Counted from the stretch's first letter, positions 29,239 to 39,916 are shown. The stretch is DNA of 64,000 nt from Endomicrobiales bacterium (GCA_016929635.1 JAFGIL010000072.1:31622-95621), one strand, 5' to 3'. Notes: a model not told the origin generated them from the letters alone. Numbers and translations are program-made.

Positions 29239-31468
29239 TTTTAACCGCAGCGCTTATATATTCTTCAATCTTATCGAAATTTATCTGCCACCTGTTCGTG
29301 CCTTCGGGTTTATTTATAAAACCTTTGGTTTCCAACAGGCTTAAAATATTCGTGGCGCGTGCACTGGAACCAAAATGCGCCTTTAACAAATCCTGCGAAA
29401 CGCGTTTTCTTTCCTGTACAAGATTTAGTGCCTTTACAAGGTCCTTCATGGATTTATCATCTTCATCGTCATGCATTGAAAATCCCTGGGCCTTTGCAAA
29501 CAAATCCTCGTAATACGCCGGAACGTTCTGTTCTTTAATGAATTTAACGACACTTTCCACTTCCTTGGATGAAATCATGCACCCCTGCAGACGTATCTGC
29601 CTTGACTCTCCCGGAGGAATAAAAAGCATATCCCCTTTGCCGAATAGATCTTCTGCCCCTATTGTATCAAGAATAACGCGCGAATCTACCTTTGATGTCG
29701 TCTGGAATGCGATTCTGGCAGGAAAGTTTGCCTTAATTACACCGGTTATTACATCCACTGAGGGCCTTTGTGTTGCAAGTATTAAATGTATCCCCACTGC
29801 CCTTGCCATCTGTGCAAGCCTTTGTATGGAATCCTCAACGTCCTTTGTAGCTATAAGCATTAAATCCGCCAGCTCATCTATAATCACAACAATATAAAAT
29901 TCTTTCTGCCTTCCCGTCTGCATCATCTTTTCATTGTAAGCTTCTATATTCCTAACGGTTTCTTTTGCAAACTTCTCATAACGTTTTTCCATGACCCTGA
30001 CCAGTTTCTTCAAAGATAAAGCAGCTTCTTTCGGCTTGATAATAATATCGACTTCGCCTGCTGTTACGCTTGGATCATATAGATGAGGTATACCCCTGTA
30101 AATAGGCAACTCAAGCCTTTTTGGGTCAATCAGCAGGAATTTTACTTCATCAGGACGAGCTTTATACAGAATTGAACTTATAAGACTGTGAATGCAAACA
30201 CTCTTTCCTGAGCCTGTGGCCCCTGCTATCAATAGATGCGGCATCGGAGCAAGGTCGGTAACATAGGGTGCACCGTCAGTTGTTCTGCCCAAGGCCAGAG
30301 TCAATAATGACTGTGAATCCTGAAACTCGCTGCTTCCTATGACGCTTTTCAGCCCTACCGTCTTGGTTTTACTATTCGGAACCTCGATTCCAACAGCTGA
30401 TTTCTCAGGCACCGATATTATTCTTACCGAGGGAACTTTCATTGCAAGGGCAATGTTGTCGCTCAATGCAGTAACTGCCTGAAGCTTTATTCCGGGTGCC
30501 AGTTCTATGTCATAACGTGTTACAACAGGACCCGGGATTATTTCCTTTACCTTACATGATATATTAAAATGCTCCAGCGTTTTAGTCAGGTTTTCAGCAT
30601 TTGCCAGATGCTGGTCATGGCTATGCTCAACAACGGTTACACTTCTGGATGTTAAAAGATCTAATGCCGGTAGTTTATAATCAAAAGTAATAGGCGGTTT
30701 TTCTTCCTGGGGTATTTGATCAGGTTTCTTATCTTCTTTTGGTTTTTCTTTCTTATCTTTAGGAGTAACACTTGATTTCTGCGCCTTACTGGCAGGCGGT
30801 TCGGGATATACAGGAGTTAATATTTTAGGTTCGGTTTTTACTTCGCTTGGGCGGGGCTGCGGCTGCATCTGTTTTGGGACAGGCTTTTTGTCCGGCTCGG
30901 ATGATTTAATTTTCGGGGGCTGCATCTTCCTGATCTCAGCCCTTGCTTTCTGCCACTGCCTGTAGTCTTCAACCAGCTTTTGCCAAACAAATAAAAGTGT
31001 ATTCTTTAAGGATATCCGCATAATTAGACTTGTAAGATAAACTAAAAGCCCAAACGTAACAATCAAGGATATGTATGCACCAAACAGCCTTCTGAAAAAC
31101 GGCCCAAGTTTTAATCCGAGCCATCCTCCGTAGTTCAGCTTAAAAAACACGTTGCCGGATATCATGAGAAAGCTAGATGCAACGCATAACAGAAGTATCG
31201 CCCATATCAAATCTATTCTCCAATTATATTTGGTCGAGTTTCTTAAAAAAGAGTATCCCCACCATACAATTAGAATGGGAAGTAAATATGCGGCTCTTCC
31301 CAGAAACAGGAATAGAATCCTTGCTATGGATTGTCCGATACTTCCGGATTGAGCCGGCAGCACCAAACAATAAGTCAATAAGAACGAAAATAACAGCAAA
31401 GCCAGACCTCTCAGCTCGCCTTTATGCTTGTTTTTTGCCTTTGATTTTACGTTATAACGAAAATACAT
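29228..31468 (-). CDS. ftsK: DNA translocase FtsK/SpoIIIE
   Basis: N-terminal TM helices, MPHLLIAGATGSGKSVCIHSLISSIL Walker A, VVIIDELADLM, C-terminal gamma winged helix. ATG 31468 preferred because it is preceded by GGAAAGGA. Confidence 0.92.
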   Translation of the reverse strand: MYFRYNVKSKAKNKHKGELRGLALLLFSFLLTYCLVLPAQSGSIGQSIARILFLFLGRAAYLLPILIVWWGYSFLRNSTKYNWRIDLIWAILLLCVASSFLMISGNVFFKLNYGGWLGLKLGPFFRRLFGAYISLIVTFGLLVYLTSLIMRISLKNTLLFVWQKLVEDYRQWQKARAEIRKMQPPKIKSSEPDKKPVPKQMQPQPRPSEVKTEPKILTPVYPEPPASKAQKSSVTPKDKKEKPKEDKKPDQIPQEEKPPITFDYKLPALDLLTSRSVTVVEHSHDQHLANAENLTKTLEHFNISCKVKEIIPGPVVTRYDIELAPGIKLQAVTALSDNIALAMKVPSVRIISVPEKSAVGIEVPNSKTKTVGLKSVIGSSEFQDSQSLLTLALGRTTDGAPYVTDLAPMPHLLIAGATGSGKSVCIHSLISSILYKARPDEVKFLLIDPKRLELPIYRGIPHLYDPSVTAGEVDIIIKPKEAALSLKKLVRVMEKRYEKFAKETVRNIEAYNEKMMQTGRQKEFYIVVIIDELADLMLIATKDVEDSIQRLAQMARAVGIHLILATQRPSVDVITGVIKANFPARIAFQTTSKVDSRVILDTIGAEDLFGKGDMLFIPPGESRQIRLQGCMISSKEVESVVKFIKEQNVPAYYEDLFAKAQGFSMHDDEDDKSMKDLVKALNLVQERKRVSQDLLKAHFGSSARATNILSLLETKGFINKPEGTNRWQINFDKIEEYISAAVKNES

Positions 31469-31484
31469 ATTTATCCTTTCCTGC

Positions 31485-32240
31485 CTATTTTGCAAAAATT
31501 AAAATAATCAATCCCAGGACCCAACAGTAGTAAGCAAAGCTATGAAATTTATTCTTAAAAAGTACTTTAAACAAAAAATAAATGGCAAACAGCCCTGATA
31601 TGAACGCCGTAATAAAACCAGCTACGTATGAAGAAACCGGCAAGCTTGCACTTGAACTGAATTCCTTCAGACCCAGCAACGTTGCGCCTGAAATTGCAGG
31701 AATTGCCAGTAGAAATGAAAATCTTGCGGCCTGTTTCCTTTCCCACCCAAGCAGCATTGCAACAGCGATTGTTGAACCTGCACGGGATATTCCCGGCAAA
31801 ATGGCAAATCCCTGCATAGTGCCTACTATAATCGCATCTGTGATGGAAAAGCCACTTATACCTTTTTTTTCCCTAGCCAAATATTTTGTCAAAAAGAGCA
31901 ATATACCTGTAATTATCAGAAAAAATGCAGACCATTTCACAGAACCGAACGAATGTTCAATTAAATCCTTGCCCAAATAACCGATTAATCCGGTAGGGAT
32001 CGATGCTATAACTATCAGTTTTACTGTTCTTATATCCTTATAAAGTACTATGTCTTTTAAATCTTTTCTAAAATAGTAACATATAGCACAAAGAGTTGAC
32101 GTATGAAGAATAATATCAAACCATATTCCCGGCTCAGCCCAACCCAAGAGAGATTGAAAAAATACCAAATGCCCGCTTGATGAAATCGGCAAAAACTCTG
32201 TAATCCCCTGAACTATACCCAGAATTATCGAATCTATCAT
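31485..32240 (-). CDS. uppP: Undecaprenyl-diphosphatase UppP/BacA
   Basis: GIVQGITEFLPISSSGHLVFFQ and MQGFAILPGISRAGSTIA signatures. Confidence 0.92.
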   Translation of the reverse strand: MIDSIILGIVQGITEFLPISSSGHLVFFQSLLGWAEPGIWFDIILHTSTLCAICYYFRKDLKDIVLYKDIRTVKLIVIASIPTGLIGYLGKDLIEHSFGSVKWSAFFLIITGILLFLTKYLAREKKGISGFSITDAIIVGTMQGFAILPGISRAGSTIAVAMLLGWERKQAARFSFLLAIPAISGATLLGLKEFSSSASLPVSSYVAGFITAFISGLFAIYFLFKVLFKNKFHSFAYYCWVLGLIILIFAK

Positions 32241-32250
32241 AAATGTAAAT

Positions 32251-32745
32251 TTATAGTTTTTCTATTAAAAATAAATCCTGGTCTGAAGTCACCGGTTTCC
32301 CGTTTTCTACCAGTATTTTAAGTATTTTTACTGAATTTTCTGCTTTTATTTCGTTCATAACCTTCATTGCTTCTACAATACAAAGTGTTTTTCCCGGACT
32401 GACAGTATCGCCCTCCTGAATAAAAGCAGGAGATGCAGGGGAAGGAGCTCTATAAAAAGTCCCTATAATAGGTGATTTTATGGTTTCCCCTTTCACTTCG
32501 GGTTTTGAATTCGATACATTGTTAGAATTATTATTTACTCCATTTCCGTTCAATACAGGTAAAACAACGTTTTGATAATTAACCGGGTTATTTTTTACGT
32601 TTTTCCCTTTACGTTTTAGATGAAGGTATAGATCTTTGTTTTTAATCTCTATCTCCTCTAAATTTTCGCTTTTCATCAAATCATAAAGGTCTTTTACATG
32701 TTTGTGGACAGACTTTTCATTCTTTTTAGAGTTTTTTTCGTTCAT
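32251..32745 (-). CDS. accB: Acetyl-CoA carboxylase biotin carboxyl carrier protein
   Basis: KSPIIGTFYRAPSPASPAFIQEGDTVSPGKTLCIVEAMKVMNEIKAE (biotinyl-lysine in EAMKVMNE). Confidence 0.9.
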   Translation of the reverse strand: MNEKNSKKNEKSVHKHVKDLYDLMKSENLEEIEIKNKDLYLHLKRKGKNVKNNPVNYQNVVLPVLNGNGVNNNSNNVSNSKPEVKGETIKSPIIGTFYRAPSPASPAFIQEGDTVSPGKTLCIVEAMKVMNEIKAENSVKILKILVENGKPVTSDQDLFLIEKL

Positions 32746-32792
32746 AAATAAAACACCTCATTAAGATAAACAATATTTGCTTTACTGAATAA

Positions 32793-34874
32793 TTATTCTT
32801 CCAATGTAGCTTTATGGCTTAGGTTGACTCTTCCCTGATTGTCGATCTCAATTACTTTAACCTTAAGCTCATCTCCTTCTGATACGACATCCTGGACTTT
32901 ATTAACACGCTTCTTTGCCAGCTGGGAAATATGCACAAGCCCTTCTTTACCCGGCAATACTTCAACAAATGCGCCGAAATTCATTATCCTTGTGACTCTT
33001 CCATTATAAGTCTTGCCTACCTCAACCTCTGCCGTACATGACTCTACCATAACCTTGCAGCGTTCAACAGCTTCTTTATCGCTGCTTGAAATAAAAACAC
33101 GGCCGTCATCTTCTATTTCGATATCCGCTCCCGTTTCTTCCTGGATCTTGCGTATATTTTTTCCTCCGGGGCCTATTAACTCCCCGATTTTGGTCTGAGG
33201 TATCTGCAAGGTGATAATTCTGGGGGCATACTCTGACAGCTCCGCGCGCGGTTTTGCTATAGCCTGCTCCATATTATCTAAAATCTTCAGCCTTGCAACT
33301 TTTGCCTCCTGCAAAGCATTAGACATAAGCTCCGTGCTTAAACCGGATATTTTTATATCCATCTGTAATGCTGTTATTCCGTCCCTGGTTCCTGCAACTT
33401 TAAAATCCATATCGCCAAGATGGTCTTCCATACCCATAATATCAGTCAGAATTGCATGTTTATCACCCTCTTTAACCAATCCCATAGCAATACCCGCACA
33501 GCTGGATTTAACTGTTACACCTGCATCAAAAAGAGCAAGGGAGCCCCCGCAAACGGAAGCCATAGAGCTGGAACCGTTTGATTCCAGTATATCCGAAACA
33601 ACCCTTATTGTATAAGGAAAATCTGCTTCCTGCGGAAGAAGCGGCAACAGAGAGCGTCTGGCAAGTGCTCCGTGTCCGATCTCTCTGCGGCTAACTCCTC
33701 TTTCAGGCTTAGGTTCGCCGGTTGCAAACCCTGGAAAGTTATAATGCAGCATAAAACGTTCTTTATATTCTTCCTGTAATTCATCTTTAACCTGCATATC
33801 TGCTGCACTTCCCAGTGTAACTGTCGCTAAAGCCTGGGTCTGCCCGCGTGTGAAAACAGCAGAACCGTGAGTGCGGGGCAAAACCCCGATTTTACAATCT
33901 ATGGGCCTTATCTCATTATATTTTCTTCCGTCAGTTCTTATTTTTTTATCCAGTATCAAAGCTCTTGCCTCTTTATATAAAATATCCTCAAGTATACATG
34001 ATATATATGCTTCCTTTTCAGGATATTGCTCGCTATACTTTTCGGTAATTTCTTTTTTTAAATTGTCTAAGATACCTTCGCGTTCGCTTTTTTCAGAAAT
34101 AGTAACAGCTTCTTTAATCTTCGGAGTAGCAAAATCAATTACTCCCTTCTCTAGTTCCTTGATTGATTCTTTCTGGAATAAAGGGATCTTCTCTTTCTGC
34201 TTATATTTTTCCTGAAATAAACACATCTTTTTTATTTCTTCCTGAGCCAGCTTTAATGCTTCCAGCATTTCTTCTTCTTTTAATTCATTAGCTCCGGCTT
34301 CAACCATACATAAAGAATCTTTCTTCCCGCTGACCAGCAAATCCAACTCGCTTTGTTTCTGTTCATTGAACGTAGGATTTACCACAAAGCTTCCGTTTAT
34401 TTTTCCTATCCTTACGCAGGAAATCGGTTCACTGAACGGAATATCAGAAATCCTTAATGCTACAGAAGTTCCAAAAACACTTAAAATATCAGGATCGTTT
34501 TCATCATCGCAAGATAAGACAATAACCGAAACCTGGGTATCATTAATCCATCCTTCCGGAAAATTAGGGCGGATGGTTCTATCAATAATCCTGCTTACCA
34601 GGACTTCGTTATCCCTTGGTTTTCCTTCCCTTTTGAAAAACCCTCCCGGGATTCTTCCTGCTGCATACGTTCTTTCCCTGTAGTTTACCGTCAAAGGAAT
34701 AAAATCCTGCATCTCCTTTCCCTTGTCAGGCTCTTTCTTTGCAACAACAGCTACAAGGACCGCAGTATCTCCTGAACGTACTAAACAGGAACCATTGGAC
34801 TGTTTTGCCATCTCTCCAGTTTCAATAGTTATTTTCTTACCATTAACTTCAATCGAGTTCACTATCTTATTCAC
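32793..34874 (-). CDS. pnp: Polyribonucleotide nucleotidyltransferase
   Basis: Two RNase PH domains, KH domain (IGELIGPGGKNIRKIQEETGADIEIEDDG), S1 domain; upstream neighbour rpsO. Confidence 0.95.
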   Translation of the reverse strand: MNKIVNSIEVNGKKITIETGEMAKQSNGSCLVRSGDTAVLVAVVAKKEPDKGKEMQDFIPLTVNYRERTYAAGRIPGGFFKREGKPRDNEVLVSRIIDRTIRPNFPEGWINDTQVSVIVLSCDDENDPDILSVFGTSVALRISDIPFSEPISCVRIGKINGSFVVNPTFNEQKQSELDLLVSGKKDSLCMVEAGANELKEEEMLEALKLAQEEIKKMCLFQEKYKQKEKIPLFQKESIKELEKGVIDFATPKIKEAVTISEKSEREGILDNLKKEITEKYSEQYPEKEAYISCILEDILYKEARALILDKKIRTDGRKYNEIRPIDCKIGVLPRTHGSAVFTRGQTQALATVTLGSAADMQVKDELQEEYKERFMLHYNFPGFATGEPKPERGVSRREIGHGALARRSLLPLLPQEADFPYTIRVVSDILESNGSSSMASVCGGSLALFDAGVTVKSSCAGIAMGLVKEGDKHAILTDIMGMEDHLGDMDFKVAGTRDGITALQMDIKISGLSTELMSNALQEAKVARLKILDNMEQAIAKPRAELSEYAPRIITLQIPQTKIGELIGPGGKNIRKIQEETGADIEIEDDGRVFISSSDKEAVERCKVMVESCTAEVEVGKTYNGRVTRIMNFGAFVEVLPGKEGLVHISQLAKKRVNKVQDVVSEGDELKVKVIEIDNQGRVNLSHKATLEE

Positions 34875-34951
34875 AAATTTCTCCTTTTAAAACACAAAAC
34901 TACAAACTAAGTAAAATTATAAATACAAAGTCTGATTTGTTAATGCGTTTA

Positions 34952-35212
34952 TTATTTACGTAAATTGAGTTTATCAATAATTTCTTTGTACTTCTGTTGA
35001 TTATGTTTTTTTAAATAATTCAGAAGCCTTCTTCTTTGTCCGATCAGCTTTAAAAATCCGTCCCTCGAGCCAAAATCCTTCGGATTCTTCTTGAAATGGT
35101 CTGACAAATAATTTATACGGTTTGTAAGAAGCGCTACCTGCACTTCAGGCGAACCGGTGTCAGTGGGATGAACTTTAAAGTTTTCAATGATGTTTTTTTT
35201 GCTGTATACCAT
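34952..35212 (-). CDS. rpsO: 30S ribosomal protein S15
   Basis: HPTDTGSPEVQVALLTNRINYLSDHFKKNPKDFGSRDGFLKLIGQRRRLLNYLKK. Confidence 0.97.
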   Translation of the reverse strand: MVYSKKNIIENFKVHPTDTGSPEVQVALLTNRINYLSDHFKKNPKDFGSRDGFLKLIGQRRRLLNYLKKHNQQKYKEIIDKLNLRK

Positions 35213-35249
35213 CTTTCCTCCTTACACCTACATCTCGATGTATATTATT

Positions 35250-37244
35250 TTATTGTTTTGCTGCAACTTCAGCTTCTTTTGCCTTCCTGTAGGCATCTAC
35301 TAAAGGCTGTGCAATCTGTGGAGGAGCTTCTTCATAATGAGAAAATTTCATAGTATATTCTCCGCTCCCCTTGGTTAATGAACGTAATTCTGTCGCATAT
35401 TCAAATATCTCACCCATAGGTATCTGAGCTTTAACCAATTCCTTCTTGCCAACCTTTTCCATTCCCAGAACCCTTCCCCTTCGTGAATTAAGGTCTCCCA
35501 TAATTGTTCCCATATAACCATCAGGAATGGTTACCTCTAAATTCACTATAGGTTCTAAAATTGCCGGTCTGGCCTCGCTTACACCTTTTCTCAATGCCAT
35601 AGCACCGGCTATTTTAAATGCCATATCAGACGAGTCAACTTCGTGGTATGAGCCGTCAAACACGGTCACCTGAACGTCTACTACCGGATATCCTGCAATC
35701 ACTCCCTGATCCATGGCTTCCTTTACGCCTTTTTCTATGGCGGGAATGTAGTTTTTCGGTATAGCTCCACCCACAATTTTATTGATAAATTCAAATCCCT
35801 TGCTCCTGGCAAGTGGTTCAAGTTTCAGCCAGCAATCACCGTACTGCCCGCGGCCGCCTGACTGACGTTTGTACTTCCCCTGTACTTCTGATTTACCGTG
35901 TATGGTTTCCTTATAGGGCACTCTTGGTGAGTGTAATTCAACGTCTACCCCGTATCTGTTCCTTATTTTTTTCATTACTACTTCCAGCTGCAAAGAACCC
36001 ACTCCTGCAAGAATCATCTCTTTGGTCTCTCCATTGAAAAAATAATGGATTGTCGGATTCTCTATTATAACCAGCGCAAGGGCGTTACCCACCTTTTCAG
36101 AGTCTCCTTTGGATTTTGTAACGATAGCTTTTTGATATAAGGTTTCGGGAAATGCAATCTGTTTAATATCCGGCTGATTTTTTTCATCTCCCAAAATATC
36201 ATTTGTCTTTGTATCTTTTAACTTTACTAATGAAACCAAATCCCCGATACTTACGCCTGCTGCGTCGATTCTTTTTTTGCCCTGAACGTAGCATAACTGC
36301 CCTATTCTTTCACGTGTGTTCTTTGTGAAATTGAATATATCCTTGCCTGCTTCCAGGGTTCCTGATATAAGCTTTACAAAATTCAGCTGGCCCATTCCAG
36401 GCTCACTTACTGTTTTATACACCAGTGCCCCTAAATGAGCATTATCATTGGCAACTTCCGGTGCCGGTAAATAGTTAACAATAAAATCGGCTAATTCTTT
36501 TATTCCTATATTTTTAGCAGCGCTTCCGCAAAGCACAGGAAAAACCTTTCTTTCCATTATTGCTTTCGTTAATGCAGCCTTGAGTTCATCTTTGGTAATT
36601 TCCTTACCTTCAAGATATTTTTCCGTAAGCGAGTCATCACTGGAGGATATACTTTCAATCAGCGATTCATTCCATTTAACCGCAGATTCCGGCACGTTAC
36701 CTTCGAATATATTTACTAAAGAGCTGAACCCTTCTCCGGTTTTTTCCGGCAGATTTATAACAGCTACCTGATGATTGAGTTTTTCCTTTATTTCAGCAAT
36801 AATCTGCTCGAAATTTAAGTTCTCTTTATCCAGCTTGTTTAAAAATATTACAGTCGGCATTTTGTGATTTTCCAGGTACCCCCAGAGGTTTTCGCACACA
36901 GGATTAACTCCCGAATCTGCAGAAATAACAAATACCGATGATTCTGCTACTGCCAAAGCCGCGCAAACCTCTCCAATAAAATCTCCGTAACCCGGTGTAT
37001 TTAAAATATTAATTTTACAGTTATTATGCTCGCAGAATGCAACACTTAAACTTATCGAAGTTTTCCTTTCTATTTCATCCTCAGTGTTATCCAAAACAGT
37101 ATTACCTTCATCAATGCTGCCCAACCGATTCGTCACCTTTGCATTAAAAAGCAGAACTTCTCCTAATGATGTCTTACCGTCGCCCTGTGCACCTACCAAA
37201 CAAATATTTCGTAAGTCTTTGGTTTCGTACTTTTTCAAAGCCAT
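35250..37244 (-). CDS. Elongation factor G-like GTPase (EF-G2-type paralog)
   Basis: Full EF-G domain architecture, but G1 is GAQGDGKTS and G3 is NTPGYGDF rather than DTPGHVDF. ATG 37244 preferred, 7 nt after GGAGGG. Confidence 0.85.
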   Translation of the reverse strand: MALKKYETKDLRNICLVGAQGDGKTSLGEVLLFNAKVTNRLGSIDEGNTVLDNTEDEIERKTSISLSVAFCEHNNCKINILNTPGYGDFIGEVCAALAVAESSVFVISADSGVNPVCENLWGYLENHKMPTVIFLNKLDKENLNFEQIIAEIKEKLNHQVAVINLPEKTGEGFSSLVNIFEGNVPESAVKWNESLIESISSSDDSLTEKYLEGKEITKDELKAALTKAIMERKVFPVLCGSAAKNIGIKELADFIVNYLPAPEVANDNAHLGALVYKTVSEPGMGQLNFVKLISGTLEAGKDIFNFTKNTRERIGQLCYVQGKKRIDAAGVSIGDLVSLVKLKDTKTNDILGDEKNQPDIKQIAFPETLYQKAIVTKSKGDSEKVGNALALVIIENPTIHYFFNGETKEMILAGVGSLQLEVVMKKIRNRYGVDVELHSPRVPYKETIHGKSEVQGKYKRQSGGRGQYGDCWLKLEPLARSKGFEFINKIVGGAIPKNYIPAIEKGVKEAMDQGVIAGYPVVDVQVTVFDGSYHEVDSSDMAFKIAGAMALRKGVSEARPAILEPIVNLEVTIPDGYMGTIMGDLNSRRGRVLGMEKVGKKELVKAQIPMGEIFEYATELRSLTKGSGEYTMKFSHYEEAPPQIAQPLVDAYRKAKEAEVAAKQ

Positions 37245-37268
37245 AATCATCCCTCCTTTTTCTGCTTT

Positions 37269-38144
37269 TTATTTTTTTGATGAAAGTATATTCTTGGCTT
37301 TTTTAACATCAAGAGCTATCTGTTTCTTTAATTTATCAACATTAGCAAATTTTTTCTCATCTCTTATTTTTTTATACAAATGCAAAGTAGTTAACTGTTT
37401 TCTCCATTGGCTTTGATAATTTAATAAATGGGCCTCAATTACTAGCCCCCCGGAATACTTCAAAGTAGATTTATATCCTATAAAAACAACACATGGGTAC
37501 TTATTTTTCTTATTATAAACATATCCTGCAAATATCCCATTAGGTAATAGTTTATTCCTGTCAGTTTTTAAATTGACCGTTGGAAATCCGAGTTTTCTGC
37601 CTAATCCCTTGCCTCTTACCGGCATGCCTTCAATTTTATACCTTCTTCCCATCAGTCTGTTTGCTTTATCGATACTTCCTTTACTAACATAATCTCTAAC
37701 AACTGAAGAAGAAACAATATCTCCATTTAATCTAAAATTGTTCAACACACTCAGTTCTACCCCGTTTACCTTTGCTACATTTCTAAGCCAGCTTACATTT
37801 CCTTCCCTGTTACGGCCAAAGGCAAAGTTATTCCCTACAACTAAATGCTTCATATTAAGCTTTCTACACAAATAATTTTCAAAGAACGATTTTGCCTTTT
37901 GCCTGAGAACCTTTCTCAAATTAGGCAAAACAATAATTTTATCTACATTATATTGCCTGAGCAACCTTACTTTTTCTTCTTTTAATGTCAAAACCCCCGG
38001 GACTTTCCTGACCGGTGATGCAAACGTTATTAAAATACTCTTTAACTTCTTTTTTCTGGAAACATTTATCAGCCTTTTTATTAAATACTGATGGCCGCGG
38101 TGCACCCCGTCAAATGTCCCTATTGTTACTATAGAATGTCTCAT
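37269..38144 (-). CDS. ribF: Bifunctional riboflavin kinase/FAD synthetase
   Basis: TIGTFDGVHRGHQYLI, LGRKLGFPTVNL, LPNGIFAGYV. Confidence 0.92.
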   Translation of the reverse strand: MRHSIVTIGTFDGVHRGHQYLIKRLINVSRKKKLKSILITFASPVRKVPGVLTLKEEKVRLLRQYNVDKIIVLPNLRKVLRQKAKSFFENYLCRKLNMKHLVVGNNFAFGRNREGNVSWLRNVAKVNGVELSVLNNFRLNGDIVSSSVVRDYVSKGSIDKANRLMGRRYKIEGMPVRGKGLGRKLGFPTVNLKTDRNKLLPNGIFAGYVYNKKNKYPCVVFIGYKSTLKYSGGLVIEAHLLNYQSQWRKQLTTLHLYKKIRDEKKFANVDKLKKQIALDVKKAKNILSSKK

Positions 38145-38150
38145 ATAACT

Positions 38151-38918
38151 TCAAATTCTAGATAGCAGATGTTGATTAAATAGAGATTTATCATTAGCTA
38201 ATATTGAACATCCAGTATCATTTTTAAAATTAACACTTAATCTCAATAAATCTGCACAATTCAATGTCTCTAGGTTTTTGCCATTAACAGCAGAATCCAG
38301 ATTAAACGGGCCTACGCTTTCCCTGCATAAATATTCAACAGTAGCACCGCATCCCAATGCTTCTCCAATATCTTCTGCCAGTGACCTGATGTAAGTACCG
38401 CTTGAACACTTTATACGCAGTTCAATCGATTTACTACCTATATGTAAAATGTCAATTCTATGTATCGTAACAAATCTTGGAGGACGTTTTATATCCATAT
38501 TTAATCTTGCTAATTTATAGAGCCTTTTTCCATTATACTTAGCCGCAGAATATATCGGAGTCAATTGTTTAATCTCACCTTTAAATCTTTCTAACATACC
38601 CGAAATGTGTTCGTATGAATATTTTTCAACAGGCCTTTCATTGAGCACTTTGCCGGTTATATCCCCCGTATCGGTTTTAACACCTAATGATAACCTGGTT
38701 CTATACGTTTTGCGCATAGACATAAATTGCGACTGAAATTTTGTGGCATTACCGAATAAAACCAACAAAACTCCCTCTGCTATCGGGTCAAGAGTGCCGC
38801 AATGCCCAACTTTTCTTATTTTAAGGATCTTTTTCACTTTATCTACTATCCAATAAGACGTTACCCCGGTCTGTTTGTTTATATTCAATAAACCATTTTC
38901 ATTCATATCCCTGCCCAT
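38151..38918 (-). CDS. truB: tRNA pseudouridine(55) synthase TruB
   Basis: GLLNINKQTGVTSYWIVDKVKKI, VGHCGTLDPIAEGVLLV (catalytic D). Start probably ATG 38918 rather than the track start 39014, which overlaps nrnA. Confidence 0.92.
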   Translation of the reverse strand: MGRDMNENGLLNINKQTGVTSYWIVDKVKKILKIRKVGHCGTLDPIAEGVLLVLFGNATKFQSQFMSMRKTYRTRLSLGVKTDTGDITGKVLNERPVEKYSYEHISGMLERFKGEIKQLTPIYSAAKYNGKRLYKLARLNMDIKRPPRFVTIHRIDILHIGSKSIELRIKCSSGTYIRSLAEDIGEALGCGATVEYLCRESVGPFNLDSAVNGKNLETLNCADLLRLSVNFKNDTGCSILANDKSLFNQHLLSRI

Positions 38919-38920
38919 AC

Positions 38921-39916
38921 CTAAATCGTGTGTATTGTTATCTTTCTCAGCTTTTTTCCCAAATACTTCAGGACTTCTTTTTTTGCCTTTACAATATTCC
39001 CCTTTACGCTGCAACCTGCAGCATTTTTATGCCCGCCGCCGCCAAAATACTGCGCTACCTTATTTACATTAAAACTCCCGCGCGATCGAAAACTTACTTT
39101 TATGTAGCCATTGTCATCGTCTTTCCTGAAAAGAACCCCTACTATGACTTTAGGCATCATCATTGCATAGTTTATTATTCCCTCTGCCTCGCTGGGATTT
39201 GAACGGGTCTTTTTATACATCTGCCTTGTTACTTCCAAATATGCCACCTTGCCCGAACAGCTCAGTTTTAAATTGCACAAGGAATGGCCCAGCAAATTAA
39301 GAGATGAAAGGGATTTATTTGCATATACCGCATCATATATGACGGTGGGTTTCAATCCTACATCAACCAGGGATGCAGCAACATTTAGTGCATATGAGGT
39401 TGTATTGGTCTGCTGGAATTTACCGGTATCAGTAACCAACCCTATGTAAAGGCATTTGGCTTCGTTAATGTTTATTGGCATTTTAAAGAACTTAAATATA
39501 TTATAAACCTGCTCGGAGCTGGAAGATGCTTTGGGGTCAATGTAATTAATGTGCCCGAAATGATTATAGTTTGCATGATGGTCTATGTTAATTACTGTTT
39601 CAACCTGTTCTGAATCTATAATATTGCCCATGCGTTCAAAATCAAGGCATTCAAGGATTATTGCACAGTCAAACTTTTTAACAGTCTTATCAGCAATAAT
39701 TATTTTCTTTGCCCCGGGCGCCGATAATAAATATTCCGGTATCGGTTCTTTAGAGTATATCTCCACTTTATTTTTCAAACGATGGAGCAATGACGCCAGC
39801 GCTAGAGCTGTTCCGACTGTATCTCCGTCAGGTTTAAGATGCCCCGCAATAAAAAACGTTTTGTTTTTCTTTATCGCTTTGAATATTTTCAGCAGTGCCT
39901 TTTTGTTCGCATTCAT
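38921..39916 (-). CDS. nrnA: DHH/DHHA1 phosphoesterase, NrnA-like
   Basis: HLKPDGDTVGTALAL, INIDHHANYNHFG, GGGGHKNAAGCSV. Confidence 0.88.
   Translation of the reverse strand: MNANKKALLKIFKAIKKNKTFFIAGHLKPDGDTVGTALALASLLHRLKNKVEIYSKEPIPEYLLSAPGAKKIIIADKTVKKFDCAIILECLDFERMGNIIDSEQVETVINIDHHANYNHFGHINYIDPKASSSSEQVYNIFKFFKMPININEAKCLYIGLVTDTGKFQQTNTTSYALNVAASLVDVGLKPTVIYDAVYANKSLSSLNLLGHSLCNLKLSCSGKVAYLEVTRQMYKKTRSNPSEAEGIINYAMMMPKVIVGVLFRKDDDNGYIKVSFRSRGSFNVNKVAQYFGGGGHKNAAGCSVKGNIVKAKKEVLKYLGKKLRKITIHTI

Noticed and set aside
35225-35245. TACATCTCGATGTA palindrome upstream of rpsO, considered as an S15 autoregulatory hairpin
   Set aside because: Loop would be only 2 nt and the stem is short and AT-rich; not enough support for a structured leader.
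38921-39014. N-terminal extension of TruB (MQRKGEYCKGKKRSPEVFGKK...)
   Set aside because: It overlaps the end of nrnA in another frame; a normal TruB start exists at 38918 or 38906.
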